From UBA12087 sp964370815 (lineage in GTDB: Bacteria > Chloroflexota > Anaerolineae > Anaerolineales > Villigracilaceae), in contig CAYJKQ010000011.1 in assembly GCA_964370815.1 (NCBI GenBank), positions 1-64,000 of the forward strand: 64,000 bases of DNA, in the 5' to 3' direction. The notes beneath the pieces are model-generated. The model did no database searches. It saw nothing but the letters and a program-made list of their open reading frames with translations, and was not told where the DNA came from. Numbering within the stretch: position 1 is the stretch's first letter; every line of letters begins with the position of its first letter. A program made the translations under genes and the position numbers. Positions 1-8,456 of this stretch are shown here, piece by piece.

Positions 1-100
1 AACGCCCGCATTCGATCTCGTCATCCGCTGGTAGAGGATCAATGCTGATCGGCATATTCTCTGGTGTCCTGTCTCAAAACCAACGCTAGAAGAATAATAC

Positions 101-556
101 TCATTCATTCTCTTTCAACCAAGCTTTGATATATGGATCATTGACCTGCCCGTGTAACACCCTTTCAAGGTACCTTTCAAATGCGATCCCAAACTCACTA
201 TTCTTTAATTTTGGGTCTCTACTGAATGCCATTACAGCAAAACGGGCTTCATCATTGTTAAGTGAAAGATAATCACCATATAGCCAGCGGTTGTTGCGAC
301 TGAATGAGTCGTTATAAACAGACCAGTGTAACAACTCTGATTTTTCAGCAACAAGATCCCGAAGTTGATGGTTCAGTTCCTCAGAGAAGGGCTCACTTTC
401 CGGAATTTCATACAAGATTTCGGCAATCCGGGTCTTAAGAACTTCCTGGCGGTGCTCATAATTTTCAGGGGTATCCCATTCCATAAATTCTCTCCGGAGA
501 GAATATTCTTCAACCAAACTATCAAGTGCAATTTTGGGAGTCAGACTTTCCCTCAT
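101..556 (-). CDS. hypothetical protein, 151 aa
   Basis: I do not recognise this family. The protein is acidic, largely helical in appearance, and has no signal peptide, membrane segment or cysteine motif. Aromatic-rich stretches such as WSVYNDSF and NRWLYGDYLSLN suggest a folded cytoplasmic protein. It lies 45 bases downstream of the zinc-ribbon-like gene 602-940 on the same strand, so the two could be co-transcribed. No strong Shine-Dalgarno is visible before the ATG, so the start is less certain than the frame. The overlapping plus-strand frames look like shadows: they lack ribosome sites and have low-complexity translations. Confidence 0.6.
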   Translation of the reverse strand: MRESLTPKIALDSLVEEYSLRREFMEWDTPENYEHRQEVLKTRIAEILYEIPESEPFSEELNHQLRDLVAEKSELLHWSVYNDSFSRNNRWLYGDYLSLNNDEARFAVMAFSRDPKLKNSEFGIAFERYLERVLHGQVNDPYIKAWLKENE

Positions 557-601
557 TTTATACTACAAAAACGGATTGCATTCTTGGGAAAAGAGTCTTC
601 G

Positions 602-940
602 CTAACCACGCCCAGATCGATCCAAGTACTCTTCAGCTCTTGTTTTCGTCAAGCGGGTTAATAAATCCGAATCCTCAGTTCCATTTACCAGGAATTCATA
701 ATCAGAAGTGTAAAGGTAATAGGTTTCACACTCAGGGCATTGCAGAAGTTGCATTGCGCGACTGCTACCGGGTGCAAAATCCTGAACGATTTGCAATTCA
801 TTTGAAGCAGGTGGCAAGAAGGTAGCTTCATCCTCCCATCCACCTTTTTGAGAGGCAGATTCTTGATCTGCCAGTTGCGAACAGATAGTACATTGAGCAT
901 GAGGTGATTCTCGATTTGTATTCTTTGATCTTCCTGTCAT
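602..940 (-). CDS. small zinc-ribbon-like hypothetical protein
   Basis: The protein has 112 aa and two CxxC knuckles, C17/C20 (CTIC) and C68/C71 (CPEC), about 47 residues apart. This is consistent with a single zinc-binding site. The second knuckle is followed by ETYYLYTSDYEF and a polar helix, reminiscent of small proteins that probe tyrosine/aspartate-rich surfaces, but I cannot assign a function. An AGAGGAT ribosome site precedes the ATG on the minus strand, which supports the start. It is the first gene of a likely two-gene minus-strand unit with 101-556 and is divergent from the glycan cluster. Confidence 0.6.
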   Translation of the reverse strand: MTGRSKNTNRESPHAQCTICSQLADQESASQKGGWEDEATFLPPASNELQIVQDFAPGSSRAMQLLQCPECETYYLYTSDYEFLVNGTEDSDLLTRLTKTRAEEYLDRSGRG

Positions 941-1330
941 TTATCCTCTAAAAATCCAGCATTCAGTCATATGCACAGGGATCAATGCACTTGACTATGG
1001 CTGCCTAACAATTATTATGACTTTTAATATAATACAGATCGGCTGGATCATTGTCTTATAAGAAGTGATTATACTGAAATTTCGTAAAAAAGGTTTATTT
1101 GTTCCTTTGATCAGTTTGTTCTCATCTTGGTGTACAGCTTGGCTGTAAACCAACAGTCATGATATTTGAAAATAAGAACACAGGAATTCGTTTAACTTTG
1201 CAATAGGATTAATGGATTTGCTAGGAGAAAAAGTCCCGAAGGACCTTTTTATCAATCAAACTTTTACCCAAAAACTCGGGATGTTGGATATTTCCCATAA
1301 GAATTCGGTCTGGTGTTAAAATCAGGTCAC
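941..1330. other. AT-rich intergenic region upstream of the glycan cluster
   Basis: No convincing coding frame is visible. The stretch separates the divergent minus-strand gene 602-940 from the cluster promoter at 1331. It holds a short hairpin (1228-1250) and several AT-rich -10-like hexamers on both strands. I see no repeat or RNA gene in it. Confidence 0.5.
1228..1250 (+). terminator. possible rho-independent terminator-like hairpin
   Basis: The stem GTCC-CGAA-GGAC is flanked by A5 on the left and CT5 on the right, which gives a stem with one bulge and a T run. No plus-strand gene precedes it in the window. It may therefore insulate the cluster promoter from upstream readthrough, or be chance in AT-rich DNA. 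Confidence 0.35.
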
Positions 1331-1374
1331 TTGACGCTTGACAAAGAGCGCTTATAATTCAGTAACTGAATTAT
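1331..1374 (+). promoter_or_regulatory. cluster promoter with overlapping 9-3-9 palindromic operator (copy 1)
   Basis: A -35 TTGACG (1331-1336) and a -10 TATAAT (1353-1358) are separated by 16 bases. The -10 lies in a perfect inverted repeat, ATAATTCAG-N3-CTGAATTAT (1354-1374). The same promoter and palindrome recur at 12687-12730 before the winged-helix regulator gene. A repressor on the palindrome would occlude the -10 and start region. The obvious candidate is the regulator encoded at 12729-13211; that link is inference. The promoter would drive the run beginning with gmd. Confidence 0.75.
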
Positions 1375-1426
1375 GGAATCTGGCAGGCTTATAAGTATGT
1401 ACTTCAGACCTCCAGGGTCCAAGTAA
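1373..1426 (+). CDS. possible 17-codon leader ORF (or relic of a duplicated regulator start)
   Basis: An ATG overlaps the right arm of palindrome copy 1 and opens a 17-codon frame ending in TAA. It starts MESG, while the regulator at 12729 starts MENS from the identical position in palindrome copy 2. This could be the leftover 5' end from duplication of the promoter cassette or a translated leader. There is no ribosome site, and the transcript would be almost leaderless at this ATG. Expression is unproven. Confidence 0.25.
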   Translation: MESGRLISMYFRPPGSK

Positions 1427-1454
1427 TATCAAAAAGAGAAAACAGGGAGAAAAA

Positions 1455-2423
1455 ATGCCAACTGCATTGATCACCGGAATTACAGGCCAGGACGGTTCCT
1501 ACCTGGCGGAGCTGTTGCTTTCAAAGGGATATGAAGTGGTTGGAATGGTCCGCCGTACCAGCACTGTCACATTCGAGCGTATTGCTCACATCCAGGATAA
1601 CGTTACCATCGTTTTTGGCGATCTGCATGACCAGAGCTCGCTGGTATCCATGTTGGAAGAATTCAAACCGGACGAGGTTTACAACCTGGCAGCCCAGTCC
1701 TTTGTGCCTGTCTCGTGGAGCCAGGCGGTTCTGACCGGTGAGGTGACTGCCCTGGGGGTGACCCGCCTTTTGGAGACCATCCGCTCGGTCAACCCCAGGA
1801 TCCGTTTTTATCAAGCTTCCAGTAGCGAGATGTTCGGCAAGGTTTTGGAAGTGCCACAAACCGAGACAACACCTTTTTACCCTCGCAGCCCTTATGGAGT
1901 TGCCAAAGTGTATGGGCATTGGATCACTGTCAATTACCGCGAATCGTATGATATTTTTGCCGCCTCCGGCATCTTATTCAACCACGAAAGCCCGCGTCGT
2001 GGTTTGGAATTCGTCACACGCAAGATCACGGATGGCGTGGCGCGCATCAAGATGGGTCTCTCAAAAGAGTTACGCCTGGGTAACCTGGAGGCACAGCGTG
2101 ACTGGGGATTTGCAGGGGATTATGTTGAAGCCATGTGGCTGATGCTTCAGCAGGACAAGCCGGATGATTATGTGATCGGCACAGGTGAAACCCACCCGGT
2201 CAGTGAATTCTGCGAGGTTGCCTTCGGGTATGCCGGTCTGAATTACAAAGATTACGTCGTCCAGGACCAGCGTTTCTACCGTCCGGCTGAAGTGGACCTG
2301 CTGATCTCAAATCCCGCCAAAGCAGAGCGGGTATTAGGCTGGAAACCCAAGGTGAATTTCAAACAACTGGCTGAGATGATGGTCGAGGCAGACCTGAAAC
2401 GTATTCGTAACGCAACCAAATAA
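1455..2423 (+). CDS. gmd: GDP-mannose 4,6-dehydratase
   Basis: This is an extended short-chain dehydrogenase of 322 aa, normal for Gmd. It converts GDP-D-mannose to GDP-4-keto-6-deoxymannose in the cytoplasm. The Rossmann motif is GITGQDG (G8-x2-G11-x2-G14). The catalytic set is visible as S123 and E125 in ASSSEMFG plus Y147 and K151 in SPYGVAK. NHESPRRG and the final 'VLGWKPKVNFKQLAEMMV' are typical of the family. The ribosome site is GGGAG before the ATG. It is the first large gene after the operator-bearing promoter. GDP-mannose would come from the ManC at 28365, and the keto product could go to the Fcl-like enzyme at 14348, giving GDP-fucose or a related deoxysugar. Confidence 0.92.
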   Translation: MPTALITGITGQDGSYLAELLLSKGYEVVGMVRRTSTVTFERIAHIQDNVTIVFGDLHDQSSLVSMLEEFKPDEVYNLAAQSFVPVSWSQAVLTGEVTALGVTRLLETIRSVNPRIRFYQASSSEMFGKVLEVPQTETTPFYPRSPYGVAKVYGHWITVNYRESYDIFAASGILFNHESPRRGLEFVTRKITDGVARIKMGLSKELRLGNLEAQRDWGFAGDYVEAMWLMLQQDKPDDYVIGTGETHPVSEFCEVAFGYAGLNYKDYVVQDQRFYRPAEVDLLISNPAKAERVLGWKPKVNFKQLAEMMVEADLKRIRNATK

Positions 2424-2436
2424 CCCTGGAGCAAGT

Positions 2437-4362
2437 ATGCGCAATGGACGGCAGCTAAAATGGATGTTCAAATCCAAATTTCGACTGGCTGGCGTGCTTG
2501 CTTTTCTGGGGGGCTGTGTTTATGCCATTCAATCAATTATCTATGCCAACCGGCTGACATCCATGCTGGATGAGGGTGCCTATCTCTATAAGGGCTACCT
2601 GTTTGTCAGCGGACTTTTCCAACCGTTCCAGGATTTTGGTCCCTGGACCAACAAAGCGCCACTTGCTTTTCTGATCCCGGGTTATTTTCAGGACCTGTTG
2701 GGGCAGGGTTTACGCTCCGGGCGTTTTGTGGCGGTGGTTATCAGCCTGCTGGCATTACTGGGATTATGGGTGGTGGTGCGCCGTCTGGGAGGTGGTTGGT
2801 GGGCAGCGGCGGTGGTGTGGGGTATGGCATTAAACCCGTTCACGATCAAATTGTACAGCCAGGCCATCTCACAGGGTCTGGTGGAGTGTATGTTGATCTG
2901 GGTGCTGGCGCTGACCCTGGGGGAGGGACGCCGCACCTGGCAGGTGCTGCTGGGTACTCTGCTGGCTGTCCTTATGATCTTCACCCGCCAGAACATGGTC
3001 CTGGTTCTACCATTATTGATCTTGTATATTTTCTGGCAGCATGGAAAAAAAATAGGTTTGCTGGCGTTGTTAACCGGGTTGGGGGTTTTCATTATCGGGC
3101 ATATGCTATATTGGCCTAACATAATGTACATCTGGTTGAGCTGGTTGCCGGAAAAGTTGACACCCTTCCTGGATTTTCTGCGGCTGACGGACAAGGGACT
3201 TCCAGGGTACGAATCCACCACCACGCAAATCGACCGACTGCTGGCCTTGCTGCAGGCTTTTCGATATAATTTTCTTGCCCTGGCTGGCTTGATCCTGGCA
3301 TTTTTACTCTTACCTGATCTTAAAGAATGGAAAAACCACCGCCATTTTCGGACAGCTGTCTTCCTGCTTATGCTGTTGAGCGGATTGCTTGGAATGCATG
3401 CCTGGGCTTCCCTTTGGAAGGACTATTGCAATTATTGTTTCTCGGTATATATCGGTTTCTTCGGGATGCTGACTTCTCTTTTACTTGTTGTCATGGCAGA
3501 TTCCCTGCAAGAGAAACCGGGTTTCTTACGGAGCTCTGTCATTGTGTTGATCGTGACGGGATTGTTCACGGGTATTGGTTATGGTTCGTTCGAAGAGATC
3601 GGTTACCAACTGCGGGATGTATTCATGAAAGTCATGAATATCAATCTACCCCGAACCAAGGATTTCTTCAGCAGCTGGAAATTTTTACCCGGCACGGTCA
3701 CGCTGCAAGGTCTTTTGGAAAACAAGTTCGGGATCGTGATAGACTATTACAAGGATATCGAGATCTACCGTCGCATATTACCTGCTGTGGCTGGTTTCTT
3801 GACAGGCTTGTTTTTTTTGCTGATGGTATTTTTGCTGGTGAATGTTCTCAGAAAGAAGCTGCATGTAAAGTTTCACTATGCTACCCTGCTGATCATCTTG
3901 TTTGTATTTATCGGGAGTTTGCTGGCACCCAGCAGGGTACTGGGCGGTGGCAATTATATGTATGATTGTGAACAGGACAGCCTGGCAGCCTACGAAAAGA
4001 CCGGTCAACAATTATCAGGTCTTATTCCGGCTGGCAGCCAGGTATATTGGGATGTCAGTTCGTCTGCTGTTTCGCTGATCCTATACTTGCCGGGAATCCA
4101 GATCCACCCTCAACAGATCAATGGCAAGTACGCTTATTATAGCGGTGGCAATACACTGGATCTGCTGAGGTTGGGACTATGGAATGATAAGGCAGCCGCA
4201 CAATGGTTGGAACAAGCTGATTTCATTGTTATTGAAGAACCTGGCATTGAAACCGGCTGGCAAAAGGTTATTTCTTCAGGGTATAAGCATACCAGCATTG
4301 CAAATCCGGTCGTGTCCTGCAACGGAGAGTCCGTGATCAATATTTTTAGGAAGGTGCCATGA
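2437..4362 (+). CDS. multi-pass GT-C-type glycosyltransferase (ArnT/PMT-like)
   Basis: The protein has 641 aa with roughly twelve hydrophobic helices and a C-terminal soluble region from about residue 500. The first predicted extracytoplasmic loop carries an acidic pair (D45-E46 in MLDEGAYLYKGY), the hallmark of GT-C enzymes such as GT39 and GT83, which use polyprenyl-phosphate sugars. It would therefore transfer a sugar outside the membrane. The next gene, which overlaps by four bases, is a GtrB/DPMS-like enzyme that could make exactly such a polyprenyl-phosphate sugar. The two thus look like a functional pair. Acceptor and sugar cannot be read from the sequence. Confidence 0.75.
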   Translation: MRNGRQLKWMFKSKFRLAGVLAFLGGCVYAIQSIIYANRLTSMLDEGAYLYKGYLFVSGLFQPFQDFGPWTNKAPLAFLIPGYFQDLLGQGLRSGRFVAVVISLLALLGLWVVVRRLGGGWWAAAVVWGMALNPFTIKLYSQAISQGLVECMLIWVLALTLGEGRRTWQVLLGTLLAVLMIFTRQNMVLVLPLLILYIFWQHGKKIGLLALLTGLGVFIIGHMLYWPNIMYIWLSWLPEKLTPFLDFLRLTDKGLPGYESTTTQIDRLLALLQAFRYNFLALAGLILAFLLLPDLKEWKNHRHFRTAVFLLMLLSGLLGMHAWASLWKDYCNYCFSVYIGFFGMLTSLLLVVMADSLQEKPGFLRSSVIVLIVTGLFTGIGYGSFEEIGYQLRDVFMKVMNINLPRTKDFFSSWKFLPGTVTLQGLLENKFGIVIDYYKDIEIYRRILPAVAGFLTGLFFLLMVFLLVNVLRKKLHVKFHYATLLIILFVFIGSLLAPSRVLGGGNYMYDCEQDSLAAYEKTGQQLSGLIPAGSQVYWDVSSSAVSLILYLPGIQIHPQQINGKYAYYSGGNTLDLLRLGLWNDKAAAQWLEQADFIVIEEPGIETGWQKVISSGYKHTSIANPVVSCNGESVINIFRKVP

Positions 4363-5339
4363 AACTATCGCTTGTGATCCCTGTCTACAACGAAGAGCAG
4401 ACTTTGCCTGAATTATTGGAAGCCATTTACAAAGCCCTGGCGTCATTTGAGGCTGAGTGGGAGGTCATCTTTGTGGATGATGGCAGCCAGGACAATAGTT
4501 TGGCTGTGCTAAAAGAAATGGCAAGAAATGACCCGCAACATATTCGGATGATCAGTTTCCGAAGAAATTTTGGACAAACAGCTGCCATTGCAGCCGGGAT
4601 CGATCATGCCAGTGGTGAGATCGTCGTTCTGTTGGATGCAGATCTGCAAAATGATCCGGCCGATATCCGGATGATGATAGACAAGTTGAACGAAGGCTAC
4701 GATGTGGTGAGCGGATATCGCAAGGATCGCAAGGATAGCTTCATCACCCGCACCATCCCCTCCCATATGGCCAACTGGCTGATCTCGAAGGTCACAGGAG
4801 TGCACCTGCACGATTATGGTTGCACATTAAAAGCCTACCGGATGGATGTGTTGCAGAATATCCGCCTGTATGGGGAAATGCACCGCTTTATCCCGGTGTA
4901 TGCGCATGCATTTGGAGCCAAGATCACCGAGGTGGAGGTTAATCATCACGTCCGTAAATTCGGGAAAACCAAGTATGGATTGGAACGCACTTTCAAGGTT
5001 TTGCTTGACCTGCTGACCGTGAAATTCCTTCTCAGTTATGCATCCAAACCGATCTATTTATTTGGTGGTACCGGATTGGTCTTGATCCTGCTGAGCGCAG
5101 CGACCCTGCTTTACCTGCTGGTGCGGCGGGTCTTCTTTTCGATCTCAGTACTGGCATCGCCGTTATTTCAGATGAGTGCCATGTTCTTTATCCTGGGTTT
5201 TCAGTCCATCCTGATGGGTTTGATCGCCGAGCTGTTGGTACGCACTTACCACGAATCCCAGCATAAACCAATCTATGTAGTGCGTGAAAAAATAAACATC
5301 GCCCCCTCCTCGCCAAACCGGCTTGAAAAACATGCCTGA
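4359..5339 (+). CDS. GT2 polyprenyl-phosphate glycosyltransferase (GtrB/DPMS-like)
   Basis: The GT-A catalytic domain fills about residues 4-225: SLVIPVYNEEQTL, FVDDGSQDNS, and a DxD at D93/D95 in LLDADLQNDP. Two C-terminal membrane helices follow (about 229-253 and 262-292). This architecture is typical of GtrB and bacterial dolichol-phosphate-mannose-synthase relatives, which charge a polyprenyl phosphate with hexose from a nucleotide sugar on the cytoplasmic face. The start ATG overlaps the preceding GT-C gene's stop, so the two are translationally coupled, and the product probably feeds that enzyme. The exact hexose is unknown. Confidence 0.85.
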   Translation: MKLSLVIPVYNEEQTLPELLEAIYKALASFEAEWEVIFVDDGSQDNSLAVLKEMARNDPQHIRMISFRRNFGQTAAIAAGIDHASGEIVVLLDADLQNDPADIRMMIDKLNEGYDVVSGYRKDRKDSFITRTIPSHMANWLISKVTGVHLHDYGCTLKAYRMDVLQNIRLYGEMHRFIPVYAHAFGAKITEVEVNHHVRKFGKTKYGLERTFKVLLDLLTVKFLLSYASKPIYLFGGTGLVLILLSAATLLYLLVRRVFFSISVLASPLFQMSAMFFILGFQSILMGLIAELLVRTYHESQHKPIYVVREKINIAPSSPNRLEKHA

Positions 5340-5420
5340 ACCTTTCGGCAGTGACTAATTTACTGTTTTATTCTCACCCCATGCCAGGCAGCAATTCGCT
5401 GGAAAAAGAGTTGGGCTGAA

Positions 5421-6557
5421 ATGAAGATCCTGTTGTTGAACAGTGAATTTCCACCGATCGGTGGCGGGGCTGGTAATGCCAGCGCCAACATCGCCCTGCA
5501 TCTGGTGACCCAGGGACATGAGGTGCTTGTAATGACGGTCCGCCATGCCAGTTTGCCACACGAAGAGACCTGGTGCGGTGTTCGAATTGTGCGCGTGCCG
5601 GCTTCGCGCAAGCACATGGATCGCTCTTGTCTGCTGGAGCAGGTCAGTTTTATTCTGGTGGGCAGCCTGTGGGCAGCGAGTGTGCTTAAGAAATTCCCGG
5701 CACAGGTTGTGCTGGCTTTTTTTGGTGTGCCTGCCGGACCGATCGCGTGGCTAATGCTCAAGCAGTACGGCATCCCCTACATGATCTCCATGCGCGGGGG
5801 TGATGTGCCTGGATTCCGACCGTACGATTTTAGCACCTATCACCGCCTGGTTGCTCCCTTCCTGCGCCAGATCTGGCAGGATGCGGACAGCTTGGTGGCA
5901 AACAGCACTGGTTTGCGGGAACTGGCATTAAAATTCGACCCGGGCGTTTGCATAGAACTGATCCCGAATGGGGTGGACCTGGATATTTTTGTGCCAGTGA
6001 GGCGTGAATGGTCACCCCCCCGGTTGCTTTCTGTGGGACGCCTGGTGTATCAAAAAGGATTTGATCTGGCAGCCCGTGCCCTGGCGAATATGAAAGACCT
6101 GGATTGGGAATGGGTTGTCGTTGGGGATGGCAGCTTTCGCCCTGAATTCGAAAAATTGTGTCTCGAACTGGGAATAGCCAAGCGGGTCCACCTCGTGGGT
6201 TGGCGCTCCAGACCGGATTTGATTGAACATTACAACCAGGCAAACCTGTTCGTTTTCCCGTCGCGCCATGAAGGTATGCCTAATGCCGTGCTGGAAGCCA
6301 TGTCGAGCGGGTTGCCTGTAATTGCCTCGCGCATCGCCGGCAATGAAGAACTTGTCCTGACGGGTGAGACCGGGTTGTTGTTTCCAAGTGAATCGGTGGC
6401 AGATCTCCAGACTGCCTTGCTCGAATTGATCCCGGATGCTGCCCGCCGCAAGGAGATGGGTAACGCCGGGCGCACCAGAGTGGCAGCCAATTATTCCTGG
6501 GCAGGTGTGGCTGAGCAGTATGCCGGATTGCTGGCAAAAATGGTGGAGGCGGACTGA
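5421..6557 (+). CDS. GT4 family glycosyltransferase
   Basis: This is a GT-B fold retaining glycosyltransferase of 378 aa. The N-terminal acceptor domain opens with EFPPIGGGAGNASANIALHL, the usual glycine-rich GT4 loop. The C-terminal nucleotide-sugar domain has VGRLVYQKGFDLAARAL and the E-x7-E motif E284/E292 in EGMPNAVLEAM. It is cytoplasmic and adds one sugar to the growing chain; donor and linkage are unknown. Its stop codon overlaps the ATG of the amidotransferase gene by one base. The upstream ribosome site is weak, but no better start exists because the first residues are already the beta-strand MKILLLNSEFPP. Confidence 0.88.
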   Translation: MKILLLNSEFPPIGGGAGNASANIALHLVTQGHEVLVMTVRHASLPHEETWCGVRIVRVPASRKHMDRSCLLEQVSFILVGSLWAASVLKKFPAQVVLAFFGVPAGPIAWLMLKQYGIPYMISMRGGDVPGFRPYDFSTYHRLVAPFLRQIWQDADSLVANSTGLRELALKFDPGVCIELIPNGVDLDIFVPVRREWSPPRLLSVGRLVYQKGFDLAARALANMKDLDWEWVVVGDGSFRPEFEKLCLELGIAKRVHLVGWRSRPDLIEHYNQANLFVFPSRHEGMPNAVLEAMSSGLPVIASRIAGNEELVLTGETGLLFPSESVADLQTALLELIPDAARRKEMGNAGRTRVAANYSWAGVAEQYAGLLAKMVEAD

Positions 6558-8443
6558 TGTGTGGAATTTGCGGTCAGGCATTTACGGACAACCGGCAGTC
6601 TGACCGGGCTGTGCTGGAGCGTATGAATGTCGCCCTGACCCATCGCGGACCTGATTCGGATGGGTTTTATCAATCCCCCGGGGTGGGTCTCGCCATGCGC
6701 CGACTGGCTATCATTGACCTTTTCAGCGGAGACCAACCCATATCCAATGAAGACGAAAGTTTGTGGATCGTTTTTAACGGGGAGATATTTAACTTTCAAG
6801 AACTGCACCAAAAATTGCAGTCAACCGGGCATCGTTTCAAGACCCGCTCGGATACCGAATGTATCCTGCACTTATATGAAGATCACGGGGATGATTGCGT
6901 AAAGTACCTGAATGGGCAATTTGCTTTTGCCCTGTGGGATGTACCCAAACAACGCCTGCTGTTGGCACGCGACCGGATGGGGCAAAAACCACTCTTCTAC
7001 TCCCGCCAGGAGGACAGCCTGTTCTTTAGCTCCGAGTTATCCAGCTTGCTGCAGGGACTGCCTACAAGCCCGGAGATTAACCTGCCTGCCATTGATCTGT
7101 ACCTGGGGTTGCAGTACATCCCCGATCCGATGACAGCCTACCAGGGTGTCCATAAATTGTCTCCGGCGCATACGCTCACTTGGCAGAATGGTCGTATGGA
7201 ATTGAAACGCTACTGGAATCTGGATTACGCACCCAAGTGGGACCAGTCTCCCCATCAACTGGAAGAGACCCTGCGCGAGAAATTGCGCCAGGCAGTACGC
7301 ATCCGTATGCTGGCGGATGTACCCCTGGGCGCTCATCTTTCAGGCGGCATTGATTCCAGCATCATCGTAGCCCTGATGGCAGAAATGAGCTCCCAACCTG
7401 TGGAAACCTTCTCGGTGGGTTTTGAAGAAACCTCTTTTTCAGAATTGCCCTATGCCCGCCTGGTAGCTGAACGCTACGCCACCCATCACCATGAATTTAT
7501 ATTGTCTTATAGTGATCTGCCCACCACCATCCAAAAAATGGCAACCCATTTTGGGGAACCCTTCGCCGATAGCTCTGCCCTGCCCCTATATTTGTTGTCA
7601 AGGATCACACGTCCGCATGTCACAGTTGCTCTGAACGGGGATGGTGGTGATGATATTTTTGCAGGGTATATGCGCTATTGGCTGGACGCGTGGGCGAACG
7701 CCTACCTGCACCTGCCTGGTTTGCTGACCCGAAAAATGCTGCCTTCGATAATTAATCTTTTCCATGACCGCGCTGACAAACCAGTGGGTGCCGGCCTGGT
7801 CAATGGCTTGAAGCGACTGGAACAGTTGACCCGCATTGACAAGCGTGCCAGCATCCTACGCTGGGGTTCCTATTTCTCCCCGGACCAACGCCGCAGTCTG
7901 TGGAGGTCGGAATTCTGGCAGGAATCCGGGGCACATAATGCCGAAGAATGGCTGATCACCCGTTATGATGAACTGCCGGACGATGCCGGACGCCTAGATC
8001 GGACGCTCAACAGTGATGTGAATACCTACCTGCCAGGCGACTTACTGGTTAAAGCCGACCGAATGAGCATGGCAGCTTCGTTGGAAGCCCGCTCACCCTT
8101 TCTCGACTATCAGCTGGTGGAGTGGGCTGCAAGACTGCCGGAAAATTCGAAAGTGAGGGGGTGGCAGGGAAAGCATTTGCTGAAACGAGCCTTTAGAGGA
8201 TACATGCCGGCTGAAGTGCTCCGCCATCGCAAACAGGGCTTTGGCATCCCGCTCGGTGCTTGGTTTCGGGGACCGCTGGCAGATTGGACAAGCCACACCT
8301 TGCTGGGAGGAAATAACCCCCTGTCAGCATGGTTCAACACCGATCAGGTCGAAACCATGCTGGGCGAACACCACAGTGGACGATTGGATCACGGCAAACG
8401 CATTTGGGCACTGCTCATATTAAGCTTGTGGTTGGAAGGATGA
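6557..8443 (+). CDS. asnB: asparagine synthase (glutamine-hydrolysing) type amidotransferase
   Basis: The protein has 628 aa. The N-terminal class II glutaminase domain has the nucleophile Cys2 in MCGICG, then RGPDSDG, RRLAIIDL and FNGEIFNF, and releases ammonia from glutamine. The C-terminal synthase domain has the ATP PP-loop SGGIDSS near residue 262, then FSVGFEE, NGDGGDDIFAGY and SLEARSPFLD. All key motifs are present, so it should be active. Inside polysaccharide loci, AsnB relatives such as WbpS are thought to amidate uronic acid sugars rather than aspartate. The nucleotide-sugar dehydrogenase at 26629 could make such a uronate, so glycan amidation is a reasonable alternative to asparagine synthesis. 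Confidence 0.88.
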   Translation: MCGICGQAFTDNRQSDRAVLERMNVALTHRGPDSDGFYQSPGVGLAMRRLAIIDLFSGDQPISNEDESLWIVFNGEIFNFQELHQKLQSTGHRFKTRSDTECILHLYEDHGDDCVKYLNGQFAFALWDVPKQRLLLARDRMGQKPLFYSRQEDSLFFSSELSSLLQGLPTSPEINLPAIDLYLGLQYIPDPMTAYQGVHKLSPAHTLTWQNGRMELKRYWNLDYAPKWDQSPHQLEETLREKLRQAVRIRMLADVPLGAHLSGGIDSSIIVALMAEMSSQPVETFSVGFEETSFSELPYARLVAERYATHHHEFILSYSDLPTTIQKMATHFGEPFADSSALPLYLLSRITRPHVTVALNGDGGDDIFAGYMRYWLDAWANAYLHLPGLLTRKMLPSIINLFHDRADKPVGAGLVNGLKRLEQLTRIDKRASILRWGSYFSPDQRRSLWRSEFWQESGAHNAEEWLITRYDELPDDAGRLDRTLNSDVNTYLPGDLLVKADRMSMAASLEARSPFLDYQLVEWAARLPENSKVRGWQGKHLLKRAFRGYMPAEVLRHRKQGFGIPLGAWFRGPLADWTSHTLLGGNNPLSAWFNTDQVETMLGEHHSGRLDHGKRIWALLILSLWLEG

Positions 8444-8456
8444 CACTTCAACGGAT

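Noticed and set aside
2688..3224. Minus-strand 178-codon frame inside the GT-C gene
   Set aside because: Proline/arginine-rich translation with no family features, on the opposite strand of a clear membrane protein gene.
4409..4418. Third operator copy in the GT2 gene (CTGAATTAT)
   Set aside because: Only one arm is present, inside coding sequence, with no promoter elements.
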